In this document: piece after piece, positions 34,965 through 46,010 of the stretch | Layout: every line of letters starts with the position of its first letter | Numbering within the stretch: the first letter of the stretch is position 1 | Assembly: GCA_002099365.1 (NCBI GenBank) | Contig: MSED01000001.1 | Location: forward strand, 1,488,001-1,552,000 | Direction: 5' to 3' | Source of the DNA: Phialophora verrucosa | Taxonomy: Eukaryota > Ascomycota > Eurotiomycetes > Chaetothyriales > Herpotrichiellaceae | Length of the DNA stretch: 64,000 nt | Translations under genes and position numbers: made by a program | The notes under the pieces: model-generated | Told to the model about the DNA's origin: nothing | Database searches by the model: none | Seen by the model: only the letters and a program-made list of their open reading frames with translations

Positions 34965-36605
34965 TCATCGAACGGGATCGCCCCCGTTCTCAAAAAGACA
35001 CTTTTCAATCTGCGAATCGAACTCCCAGATCCGCCCGCGGAGCAACGGCTTGTTGTCCCCATACAATTCTCCCAGCAGGGACTCGCCGAAATCCAACTGA
35101 TGGGTGACTGCCGCGACGAGTGCTTCTGCTTCCTTGTCACTGCCCGTCTGTTTGAACAACAGATCCAGCGCCTTCGAATTGTAGGAAAGCGTGCATAACA
35201 AAGGTCTGGTGGCGTGATTGTCGTCGCCTTTCTCCCTCACGAACGATTCCAACATGGCAAGCTGTCGAGCTCTGGCGGCCGCGAGGGCTCGGGCTTTTTC
35301 TGCGGCTGTCTCAAACACCCATTTTCTGCCTAGGAGCTCGATGGAGCTTGGCGAGGCTGGGATGCCGGGACCAACCGTCGCCTGAGGAGCTGTTGGCTGA
35401 GAAATGGCTGACAGAGGGTCCGTAGACTGATAATCCGTGGACGGTGGAATGGTCGACTGAGGGGTTGCTACCTGAGCAACGGTTTGTTGTGGAATCGTGG
35501 ACTCGGGTGTTCTTGACTGAAGAACCTTCGGTCGAGGGGCCGTTGGCTGCGGAACATTGGCATGGCCAGGAGATTTTGGCTGATCAAGGACTCTGACGAG
35601 GATTGCTTGAGGCTCCGGCCCACCAGCCGAGGTGGTGGCTTGCCTGTCACCCTCTGTTCTCTCGTTCCCATCAATGGCAATTTGCCTGGTACGCGGTCTC
35701 GAAGTCCGGGTCACTCGCTTGCGTTTTCCAGACGGCTCGGGGTTTTCGTAGTCCAAATCATTGGGATCATCGACGTATGGCAAGAGAGCCGAGGTGGCAG
35801 TGGAGTCATGCGATGACATACGAGAGGACGTGTCTGTATCTTCGACAGAAGTGACTTGTCAGGCTGGGGAACGAAACTTAGGGAGGATTGCACAGGCTAA
35901 GCACTCACCTTGAGAGGACACTCGTTGTCTTGCTGGTACGAATCCGGCCCCGATGTCATCGAGTCCTACATCGCTCTGTACACGCGGCAAACGAGGTGCC
36001 AGTTTTGGAAGGGTTGGTTGATGAGCTGGAGCTGGAGCTGGAGCTGGAGCTACCCCTGCGCGCCGTGGATGTGTCTTGCAACCTGCACATGGACCTTTTT
36101 TGCCATGTAGAGCATCAAGCACGTCTTTCTGCATCACTTTCATGACCTCGTAGATCTTGGTCTGCATATCAGCTCGCCCTTCCTCAGTCCCCCAACGAAA
36201 TTGGAGGTCGAGGTCGGAATTCCAGAACCCAGAGGCATTATTCAAGGCTGCGGTGGCCAGATAGCCGTCCGCGGTGATTCTGAGCTGTTGATCTGACGCC
36301 CACAGGATGTCGACGGAGGCTTTGAGAAACGCCAGGATGTCTCTATGGACAGTTTTATAGCTTTCCGAACGGTGGTGGAAGCCTAGGGAGGCCAGGCAAT
36401 CCTTGATCGTAATAGCACGCATCCTGAGTAGAGTGTAGGTAGCAAAGATGCAAGGCACTGCAGGTCGAGGCACCAGTGTGAACAATCTAGTGTAAGGGAC
36501 ACAAGTTAAAGGCTTGTGGGGATGGTCCTGTACTTACGGTTGACCTGCCTTCCAGTCGCCTTGCCCGACGCCCTCCTGCAATAGAACCCTCTGATCCCCT
36601 GTCAT
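34965..36605 (-). CDS. Hypothetical protein, three exons, Pro/Gln-rich middle
   Basis: I do not recognise it. Model: complement(join(34965..35839, 35909..36486, 36538..36605)), 506 residues. The 51-nt intron (GTAAGT...CACTAG) and the 69-nt intron (GTGAGT...TCGAAG) both keep frame, joining GQP to LFTLVP and VSSQ to DTDTSSR. An ordered helical N-terminal part (about 45-160, with RMRAITIKDCLASLGF) is followed by a CAGC pair and an Ala-Pro run, encoded by a GAGCTG hexanucleotide repeat (minus-strand CAGCTC) near 36020-36055. The middle is disordered, with many TAP/TIP-Q repeats and a basic KRKRVTR patch that could be a nuclear signal. The C-terminal 120 residues are again helical (ARALAAARARQLAMLESFV). 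A nuclear role is only a guess. Confidence 0.65.
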
Positions 36606-37500
36606 TTTTTGCGGCCATTGGTTTCTTCGCCAGGCTAGGTAGGGGGGCCTAAAAGTCTATCTGCCTTGTCGCAGGAGTCCTGACAACACGATGGCCTTGA
36701 GATTGGCTATCAACACAAGCCAATTTATTCATTAAAAGTTATCAGCAGCATTACTCCTTTTTCTACTTATCCTGAAGTTGCCAATGTTAGATTATTCTGG
36801 GTGGTGATAAATTGGTCCCTTGTTCAGGAGCGGCAGGCCTAGCTCGCGCCGGTTTCATTAGTGGACGGGACTCCGGATCTGAAGCCCAAAGGCGTCTTCC
36901 GAAAGCGCGTTTCCGGTTCCGCGGGATAGATTTAATTGGTTGCAGCTCGAGCCAGGCCTATGTATGTAGAAATTTGAACGTGTCGAAACTCACAGCCTTC
37001 GAGTCAGGCTGAAGCCTGAAGTGGCCTCTCTAATGAGCGGTGTGCATCGAATGCGTGTAGGTGCACCTGGTGGCTTTGCCGCCCAGCTTGGCTACGTCTC
37101 TCATTCCCCTTTCCCCCATCTGGAGAGCACAACTCTAGCTTTTGTCTTGCGTAGAACGGCTGAGCCCATTGTCAACTTCCTGCCTATTATTCAGACACTT
37201 CTGTTGTTGGTCAACCGGGCCTCAATCGACGCTCATCGGCCATTCTCGTGGGCTTCCCCGTGGCTTCGTTGTTGGAACAGTCCAGACACGAGGAGGCCAG
37301 CCTTATCTGATTTCTTCCCTGCCGAAATTGTGCGATCTTTCGCAGCTTGGCTAGCAACGTGGCAAGAGAGCGAGAATCAAAACTGAACGCCATGAATCGA
37401 CTAAAACGCCTCATAGTAAAAGTACTCAAAATTGACCGACAAATTGGGTCAACCGAAGGTACGCCGCTGCTGGCTACAGACTCTTGGGGCTGCGTGCTAA

Positions 37501-37812
37501 CTCGGAAGTAAAGACCACGGGAAACACAGGCAACCCCCTGATGCATGCTCCTTTCAAAATGTTGCCCGCCCCCTCGAAGATGACGAGCGGAACACGGTCA
37601 TCAGTAGCCATCACAAGCCGGACTCGTCTGCACCGGTTTCGATGGACTTATGGGATGAACTGCGGACTTTTCGCTCCCTTGAGGAAGGATTCGAAACCCT
37701 TGCGGCTCTCGTGAGGTGGCAGGCTGAGGAGATGAGAACACAGATAGAGCGAGAGACTCCCAACAGACGTATGGCCTCTGAAATCCACACACCATCAAGC
37801 GAGCATCACTGA
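37501..37812 (+). other. Orphan coding-like fragment
   Basis: 103 codons are open between a TAA just upstream and a TGA. From the first ATG (37642) it reads MDLWDELRTFRSLEEGFETL and continues with an acidic, amphipathic helix. Composition looks protein-like, but nothing similar is known to me. It could be the last exon of a gene or a relic of one. Confidence 0.25.
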
Positions 37813-38912
37813 CGGGTTATATAGTAAAGCGTCAGGAACGTGTTCTAGCGTACGAGAGGTCCGTTGACGACTTTTTCTCTCTGACAACGGAGCTATTTCG
37901 GCGTGGCTAGCGGGTGATGTGAAATCGAAAAGTTACGACCAAGCAATCGCGGAGAGCATTTCTTTCTGACTGAATATCAAGCTGGCGGCACGGTGTTGGG
38001 AACGCGCGCTCTGGTCGTCTGGAGGAGGAAGTCGGCTCTGAGTAGCGGAGATTTGGACGAATATCGGATCCCCGTATCCCTGGTTGGTGTGTAATCTTCA
38101 AGGTTTTGCCAGGACGGGTGGGCGCCCTATGGTTCATGACTGACGACGGTAATGGGTAAAAGTAAAGTCAACTACGTAGTGCAAAACAGGCGGGAAAAAG
38201 TCCTGAGTGTGATCGATAATGAACGGTCCTTTTCTCCTTTTCTCTTGAATGAGCAAGATGAGCGTCGTAGGAGAGTGCCACTGGTGCATCGATTCTATGA
38301 ACATGGCAGGAGTGAGCTAAACATGTCGATCAGAGCTAGGGTGTCAGGAAGAGGTCCACAGTCCCTTGGGGATCGCCCACAAAGACTAAGAATCCTGGCA
38401 ATTCATGCCCGGAACTTGGACCTCTTAGCTTATATGCTGTCTGAACCATCAGTTCATGACAAAGGGTGATTCGCTGCCTGGAACAGCTCGCCCATCAATT
38501 ATTTCCAGATGGTCACGATGTAGCTAGCGTTGGACTCAATTGAACATTATTATTACGAACTATGAATTCGGGCTGCAACCCAGGTGTAAGTGTTGGTGGT
38601 GTTTAGAATACAGTGCACGTATCGCGTCAAGCCTCTACAGGCGAGGTGCACTTCCTTATCTCGAAAGAAACTGATCGGTGTATTAGTTTCGCGAACAACT
38701 GTAAGGATCGGAGGACGTGAAAGGCCGCAATGGCCTGAAAATGAGTCACAACGACCCCGAATTAGTGCCATAATGGCTTTATTCTTGGTGTGGGCTATCT
38801 CTATCTAATTCTAAGAGAGTGGTGGTGGACTTGACTGAGAAGACAGTCCAGTGGGACGGGCAAGTAGACTGGGCAAGTAGTCAGTTCCAAAAAGGGAAGG
38901 TGTAGCTTGCTG

Positions 38913-38985
38913 GTCAGGTGACTCCTGACAACAACGGTTGTGACTGGGAAGGTTGCCCGAGGGCCTGTAAAGACAACGCCAAGGC
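38913..38985 (+). repeat. Dispersed repeat, copy B
   Basis: The partner of the copy at 11948-12030. It keeps TGTGACTGGGAAGGTT and most of the following 30 bases. About 20 bases after its end lies TTCGAGACCGCCGCG, which in copy A occurs on the opposite strand. The following 500 bases resemble promoter or LTR sequence (CTATAAAG near 39045, CCAATC boxes near 39245 and 39297), but no element borders could be fixed. Confidence 0.55.
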
Positions 38986-41389
38986 GTCACAGCCCGTATG
39001 GGTGTTCGAGACCGCCGCGTAATAATACCGCAGGCCTTCGTAACTATAAAGTGAACTCGGGTCGGGCTTCATTGCCCCAGGTGAAGAATCGTACGGCGGT
39101 AAGCACTGCCTCTTCGTCCCCGGCACACTAAATAGTAATGAACAGCTTCCAAATTGGTGTCACACGTTCCACTGCCTATGGTATGCATGCATGATGAATG
39201 CCTGCAACTGTTCTGTCTACAATACTGCCTCGCATCAAGCATACAACCAATCAGAGGGCACGGTTGTTTGTCTGTACATTGTGTAGGCACGTGTAACCAA
39301 TCAGCACCGCGAACTTCATCATCCCCATTACAATTCCCAGTTGGACTCCCCAGTTGGACTCTCCCCACTTTAACTTTCTAGATACCAATGCGCGGCTCGT
39401 CATTAGCACCCTAGAAATACTCTCACCCACACAGACGGGCTCGATCACTAGAAAAGATGACTATAACTGCATTGACTGTTTGTTCATGTCTGGCCTATCT
39501 AGATTCCCTACTAAATTATTAAACCCTACAAGCCGGCTATGTCGTATATCAGCACCCGAAATCACCGGCACCGTCGCTTCTACCCCCAGCAAGATTACCA
39601 CATACACAAGCCCTGGACGAGGCTGATCTTAGCCGGGCCTTGATAACGCAGCGATGTTGGAAGCGGGCCTTCTCCGATCAGGGAAACGCGGCAAGCATAT
39701 CCTAACATAGGTCGGTTTGCATCCACTCAGTCATCCGGGCTCGTCGCCAGCACTGCACCACACAGGTACAAGGGCATCATGGAACGGCGTGAGCGAGGAT
39801 GCTGGGCTCTCTGACCTCTAGAGAATTGGCCACGAAGTTGGGTCCGCCATGTCTGAGGTCGAGCTGTCGTGGCTATACAGTCGTTGACGGAGACGGCGCC
39901 CTGGGAAGTCAGCTTAGATGACCGTCTTCGATTGAAGGCCGTGCGATCTCTGCGCCGAGTGAGCCCTGCACCATCCATCGCTCGTTTGCGCTCATTGTGA
40001 TCCTTGCCTCTGCACGTCTACCGAAACTAGAAATTGGACGTCCGACGCACATTCGGGCTAAGGAGTCAGTACCGATAGCCATGATCAGCCTAATGAACAT
40101 TGCCTGGCACCAAAGTGCCCTACCCATTCTGCCAATGTCGGCCTTACTGAGGCACGTTTTGTCCTTTGGACACAGAGATCGTGGAAGAGACATCACCGCT
40201 GCAGGTGGAAAGGTGTAACGATACCGTTACGACGTCGTCAATCCTTTGAGACAACTGTCGCGCGCAATACGCGGTTGATTTGTTCGGAATATTTGGTCAT
40301 ATGGCGAGGAACTGAACGAGCCTAGCAGAAAGGCCAAGAGGCCGGAAGGCTCTTGGGCGCCAAGTGCCTGGATTCATCCACTACGACCAGTCTTGGGAGA
40401 GAATTGGATTCAACGCATTTGGACCCGGTGCCGTCGAAAAGAGGAGCGGGGCACGGTGAAGCCAGGCACCGAGAGGAGAAGGCAACCCAACTTGCGGCTA
40501 TCGGAGAAGATTGGACCTCACGCCATCACTCGGACATGGAGATTATCGCTCCCTATAGCAGGTCTGGACCGGTAGGAATGTAAAACGCTCTCACGCATCA
40601 GATATCTTGGGCCATTCCGGAGCTCGATGATCTTGTCAAGCGTCAGAAAGTCCTCAACCATGGCCATTCGTAGACTGCAGGAGGAAGTTTTGTCTAATGC
40701 GCCTACAACGCGTTCTGAATACGCTCAAACTTTTGCGGACGCTTTCCAGCCCCAAAATATTGCAACGGAATATTTCTCATGCCAGAAGAAGTCATGTAAC
40801 ACAGTCAGCAACAGGCGTGCGCGCCGTCGATAGAGCTCGTGACAAAAGGCAAGATAAAGACGAATGGGCCACAAGGATTGACTATTCATTTGGTCCAGAC
40901 GTCGACAACCTGGCGAGGTTAAAGCATAGATCTGACTGGGCTATTCTGTTCGTGACCACCAGTTCCACGTACTAAATCCAAAACTCTACTCCGAGCATGT
41001 TCCTCCCTCTCCCCGCTTCTTTTATGATCTCTTCGCTACGCCGGTCGCCATCAAAGGTGTTTATATTGAGGGCGTCTTCCTCGTGTGCCACGCGGAAGAG
41101 GCTCCTGTAAGCATCACCATCATAACACCGAGCGAACTAGAGAGTGAGTAGTCGGAAAAGTCCTATGTATCCATGAAGAACACCTCGAGTTCACGGAAAA
41201 TATGCTCACTGTCCGCAAATTAGCACGAGAATTCGTCCTATCGAGCCCCGCAGCGAGTGGAACGGTATCTTGACACCCCTTTTCTTATAATTGACTTGAG
41301 TTGAGGCATCGAGGGTTCACACTTCAGTTTTAGACCTAGGTCGTTTCGAGGCTCTCAAGGTCTCTTGACGATCAACCGCTTTTGCCCTC

Positions 41390-43120
41390 AGCGAGCCCTG
41401 GATGACTTGCAAAATGGTCTTCCCCACGAGCCGCGTGACATTCGGAGGCAGAGCAGTCTATACATCCTGGTACTGATTGACCAAAGACTGATAGAAGACG
41501 AAATCGTCTGGAAATCCCTGGAGCCGAGCGAGCTTCCGCACGGTGAGGAGATCTTGGCGAACTGCAGAATCCGGCGTTAGCACAGCAGATAGTGGTCAAC
41601 GGGAGATACTGATGAGATCCAGCTCATGTCGCTTACCGGGATGTGTCCAGGGTTGGGGATCGTAGGACATTCCCACCAGTGCATCAGTCTCCCAGGCAAG
41701 AGGGGCCCTCCAGGATGATGCCGGTACTTGCCCGGTTTGATGGTTGTAGAAGTGGCTGGGGTATCCCTCGGCCTGCGCGTCCCCGTGATGCATGCCGAGC
41801 GGTGGCGAACAAACGAATGCCCGCTGCGGTCCTAGTCTAGCACGAGGGTCCTCATATGCCAAGTCGACAATCAGATCACGGACTGTGGTGGGTGGTCCAG
41901 GACTAGAGAGCGATCACGGTGAGTATACTCCGTCCCCACGGAAGTCCATGCTCCTGGAGGCGACAGAGCTTCAGGTGGACAGACAGTCTGTGCTCAAGCA
42001 GGTTGAGAACGGCATCCAAGAGTCGGGGTAACACTGACAGATGGAGCATTACTGGTGAGCAGAGGATCACCAGGAAATCCGGCTTCCCAGGAGTATTAAT
42101 AGCTGCGTCGGAGAGATCCAACTGAGAGACGAATTGCTCTATGGACGGCATCATCTGGTTGGCCTCGCTGAGGCGAAAGGGTGAGTTTCCCCCAGCTACC
42201 GGCGCTATTTTGGGAGGCGCGGGCTCCGACGTCCATGGCAGATGGAGTTGTTTAGAGTGAATGTCGTCAAGAGTATCCCTCGGTGGACCGTCGTAGACTT
42301 GGCTCTGTGCGTGTCGTATCTGAATAGGTCAGCGGCGGAACCTGGGACGCAAATGCTATGGGTGGAAGGACCCTTCGTACATACCTTCCACGACAAGTGG
42401 CGCTCGTGATCGAAGCCCATCGCAGCTTGGATGTCAGACCCAGCCTGTGAAAATCCCTCTGCAGGCCCAAGAATACCAGGTGTGAAGTCCACAACAGCCG
42501 GTCTCGAGACATTGTTGGACTGTCGTCCCCGCCATCGATCGTGCCGACTACGCAAGTCAGAAGACAACGGGGTCCAGCACGCGACTGGGTCATTCCACGT
42601 CGAGCCTTGAATCGCAAAACGACAGAACATGGCATCATGCTCGGAAGCTGTGGCAGAATGGCATGATTAACCTTCCACCCGTGGCACCATCTTTCAATCC
42701 TGTCGGCTTCCTTGGAGGTAGTGTAAGGACATGGTCCACGCCGGCTGTCAGGTCTGTCGCATAGACTACATCGTTTAGCCGAATGAATTCAGAATCGTGG
42801 CGCGTGCCCATGTTGGCAAAGTCCCCGAAATGAAGCAACAGTTCTTGGCAATTTCCGATCTCATCCTCATCCTCCCCGACGAGCGGCTGGCGAGCAGGAT
42901 AAGTCGACACGAGTTTCGAACACTTGGTGGCCAATAGACTCGCGCCGCTGATTTCGGATTCCTCTGCGCAGTAAGAGATCTCGTGGATGAAGATGACATG
43001 CTCCAACGGGTTCTCCCTGCCAATGCGGACCAGGGCATATTCACCTTTAACGAATTGAAAGTCCAGGTCAGGCCACTTGAGGCTGGGCCCCGGGCGGAGG
43101 GTTTGCTGCGACCGGTCAGC
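41390..43120 (-). pseudogene. Broken cytosine-5 DNA methyltransferase
   Basis: Read on the minus strand, a C5-methyltransferase of the fungal DmtA/Masc1/RID type can be followed. About 43075-42690 is a BAH-like N-terminal part (DFQFVKGEYALVRIGREN). Motif I follows near 42480 (VVDFTPGILGPAEGFSQAG), then GFDHERHLSWK, an intron 42320-42384 (GTATGT...TTCAG), and YDGPPRDTLDDIHS. The motif VIII-like LQEHGLPWGRSILTVIA is followed by a frameshift near 41904-41914. YNHQTGQVPA and WTHP come next, then an intron 41562-41636 (GTAAGC, CTAAC branch, CTGCAG) and motif X LTVRKLARLQGFPDDFVFY. A TAG at 41458-41460 then interrupts sequence that continues as ALPPNVTRLVGKTILQVI. The catalytic Pro-Cys motif and the ENV-type motif are not recognisable, and that part is short. 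Both clear introns are intact, so it is an inactivated genomic copy and not a retrocopy. Exact family membership is from memory. Confidence 0.72.
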
Positions 43121-44165
43121 TCCACCCATATCGTGCAGTGGCCCGGTCGGATCTGTCTGCGACGGGTTACCATGAGAGGCATCAGTGAGAGCGTGGTCGC
43201 CCGTAGGATGGCCTTCAGGCCTCGGACGGATCTGTCGACACGGGTGGAAGATCATTTCGACAAGGATAACTAGAAAAATCAGCTAAGGCGATGGCGCCGG
43301 GCATGGCAGGATAGTCGTCATTCCAGAAGCTTCTCAGACAAGGATCTCCCAGAGATATGAAGGCAGTCGGGAGAAGATGGACAAATGCGGTTGCAATAAG
43401 GACACCTGTGCCAAAATGTCGAATCACGAAGAAGAAATGTGCAGGAAGTCGAAGACCCGGAAAGCGGGATGCTAGCATGGCAAAGGAGCAAGCCAGGGTC
43501 GACACCAATAGGATGATGAACAAAGCACCAACGCGAAGCGGGGTGTTGTAGAGGCTCTCATCCGCTTTGTCGACAGCTAGACCATTTTCGCACGCTCGAG
43601 GTGGATGCTGTCAGAGAAGTTCGAAGTATAGACGGGTGCCGGGCTGTCACTAAAGTGTCCTAGATACGCACGATAGTTCTGACCGATAGTAGAGAAAAAG
43701 AAAGAGGTGACGGCGACGGACAATCCCCAGGTAGTCCAGCTCCAGAGAGCACACACCGCGAAAGCCGGAGTGCTTGGGGGAGATGGAAGACGGTGGCGGC
43801 CATCACCAGTGGCAACCGTCTTAGGGAGCGGGGCAAGCCCTGTGTAAAGAAGCCATGATCGACGTCAGGTCTCATATCACGAATGTTGGAGAGAAGACAC
43901 AGCAGAGATGAAACTCACCATACGGAAGCCTCGCAGTAGACTCTGCTGGAAAAAGGGCGTCGGGAGGCCTGTCGAACAGACAGGCCTTGACAGCCGGAGG
44001 CAGGCCGTCTACCCCGTCATTATCACAGGTACCTTCGTGCTCTCGCGAGTTGGCGATGCCGTTGAGGTCCTGACGTGTCGTGAGATCCGCGGCCAACTCA
44101 GGCGGATTTTGTTTCCAGGTTGGATGTTCCCATTCGACGTCGTCGGTTCGGGATGGACAATTCAT
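43121..44165 (-). pseudogene. Truncated ZIP-family zinc transporter
   Basis: The ATG at 44165 begins MNCPSRTDDVEW, the cytosolic N-terminus of fungal ZIP (Zrt1/Zrt2-type) zinc importers. A first exon ends near TARLPYG with donor GTGAGT. Further on, CENG...YNTPLRVGALFIILLVSTLA starts transmembrane segment 1, followed by the strongly conserved HFGTGVLIATAFVHLLPTAF and YPAMPGAIALA. There a run of five T (43274-43278 on the plus strand as A) shifts the frame by one; the next frame continues LVILVEMIFHPCRQ. About 40 residues later, after TGPLHDMG, the ZIP sequence stops and methyltransferase sequence begins. The C-terminal five transmembrane segments with the metal-binding histidines are absent. 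It cannot be a working transporter as it stands. Confidence 0.85.
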
Positions 44166-44596
44166 AGCGAAACACGAATACAGTAGATGGTAGGAAGCGT
44201 AGGCGGATAGATTGTAAGTCGAAGATTCCGGGCCTGGCTTGCGGGAGGCACAGGGGTCCCAAGACGCTATAGATGGGGATTTCAGGGTGGAGGGGCAATG
44301 TGCTCTGGTTAGCTGCATGCCGATCTCCTCGGAGGCGGAGATCTCTCGCCAAGCATATAAGGTCCTCGCTCTTGGTACCGGATTCCGTCTCCTGCCAAGA
44401 GACGTGGATAATTGGCAACTAAGGTGGAGCTTCGTGTTTTGCGAGCCCGCTCCCAAGGGACGTGCCTTCGGACGGGCCCCAGGTCCTCCTCTCCAAACAT
44501 CGTGGATTCAGTTTCCTTGCACCGATGGCTAGAGGCGCAAAAAGACACCTGTATCATCTTCGACATCCAGGTGCCCGTTTACGCGGAGGCGGTACA
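44166..44596. other. Gap between divergent gene starts
   Basis: 431 bases between the ZIP relic's ATG (minus) and the methyltransferase-like gene (plus). It would hold both promoters. A second in-frame ATG (44525) could extend the latter upstream, but this would bury its signal peptide. Confidence 0.5.
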
Positions 44597-46010
44597 ATGC
44601 CTACAAGCTCATCATGCACCCTTCTTACGTTCAGCCTCGTGCTTTTCTTCTTGTGGGTGACTTCAGCTCGATCCCAATTACAAGATCCCGACATCCCGCA
44701 GGAGCCGGTGGCTTTTGAGAAATCTTCTATCCAGATGGTGCATGTTACAACTGTGACCGTCAGACTACACAGCAACCCGCCCTTGCGTTTCTTAGAAGAA
44801 CAAGAGCGATTGTCGCACCGCATGGCTCGAAACCGCAAACATTCCAAGTCCTCTCATCCACGGTATCGTATGTTGTCAGCTCTATACGCGTTTGACCACT
44901 ATCGCGGCTCCACGGCGAAAGAGATCAATCGTTTCAGGGAGCTATACAATCACGTACCGGCAAAGCACCAGGCCATCTTGCAGAAGGCGATAAATTATGA
45001 CGCTGTATTCCCAGAAGCGTTTGATTTGATTGAAAACAATGTCAAAATCACAAAAGCCATCGTCTCTCAGGGATCTCTCTACTACAACATCTCGCAGGAA
45101 GAGCTGAACGAATTTATCCGTGGCGAGGAAAAACAGGGTAAGAAAACCAGATCGTGGGAGTGTTAGCCAGGCACTCAAACACTTTGTTCGTGACTGGGCC
45201 CTTGCTGGGGGCCTTGAGCGTCAACAGGCTTTCACCTGCATCATTCGTACTTTCAAGACTTTTTTCGCGAAGCCACTGGAGCACGGCGGGGTCTTAAACG
45301 TCCTGATCCCTGGCTCCGGCCTCGGCCGCCTCGGGCACGAGATTGCAGAACTATCGCGTAAGTGAAGCTTTGCCTCGTCTCATTCTTGATCTTGACTAAA
45401 TCGACTCGCAGCTTCGCTCCTTGTAACAACCAACGAATACTCAGCATTTGTCAATCTTGCTTACCGATTTCTTCTGGAGTCGTCTCCTCGGCCTTTCCAG
45501 CACATTATTCGTCCTTACCTCGAATCGTGGTCCCATGCGCGTGAACGCTCCGAAATCACGAGAGGAATTGCTTTTCCTGATCGTCGTGTAAGTCGATACC
45601 AGGTTTTGCATGTGGAGGGCGATTTCATCGGTGTCTTCGATCGTCCGTCGGAGAAAGACAAGTACGATGCGGTGGTAACGCTGTTCTTCATCGACACGGC
45701 GCGAAATCTCATTGCCTACTTGGAGACAATACATGCGACACTGAAACAGGGCGGAGTGTGGCTAAATTTTGGACCCTTGTTGTACGGCAGTGCTGCTTGG
45801 GTGCAACTGACGCTGGATGAGATCGTGCAGGTCGCAGAAAGCATGGGCTTTGACTTTCTAGACTTGGGGCCTCAAGAGACGTGTGGGAGTCTCACTCTAG
45901 AAAGTCTACGTGGCAAAGTGTCGGGGCATGAAGCGGTTTACAACTTCAACGGAAGTGCACTGAACCGATTCGGCTACGAAGCGCAATTTTGGGCTGCCCG
46001 AAAACGCTGA
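44597..46010 (+). CDS. N2227-like (carnosine N-methyltransferase family) protein, one-base frame break
   Basis: S-adenosylmethionine-dependent methyltransferase of the N2227/CARNMT1 family. Order: a signal-peptide-like start (MPTSSSCTLLTFSLVLFFLW), helical N2227 region (RMLSALYAFDHYRGSTAKEI), VSQALKHFVRDWA, SAM loop VLIPGSGLGRLGHEI, NEYSAF, VVTLFFIDTARN and GGVWLNFGPLLY. All are recognisable family blocks. An intron at 45358-45411 (GTAAGT, CTCGCAG) keeps frame. Upstream of it, the frame shifts by one at a run of five A (45129-45133). Reading four A instead joins IRGEE to NRVRKPDRGSVSQAL smoothly, and I found no intron that would repair the frame. So this is either a recent inactivation or a homopolymer sequencing error. 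The enzyme methylates carnosine or anserine in animals; fungal substrates are unknown. A secretory signal on a methyltransferase is unusual. Confidence 0.8.

Larger units (their letters stand above)
36606..41389. other. 4.8-kb gene desert with repeat relics
   Basis: No intact gene is recognised on either strand; only short frames occur. It contains one copy of the dispersed repeat, a tandem CCCAGTTGGACT duplication near 39340-39365, and a coding-like orphan fragment at 37501-37812. The contents fit decayed transposon or gene sequence, but no transposase or reverse-transcriptase motif could be read. Confidence 0.5.

Noticed and set aside
45138..45170. An intron to repair the frame break in the N2227-like gene
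   Set aside because: A GTAAG occurs at 45138, but every nearby AG acceptor gives the wrong phase, or an intron of only 13 bases.
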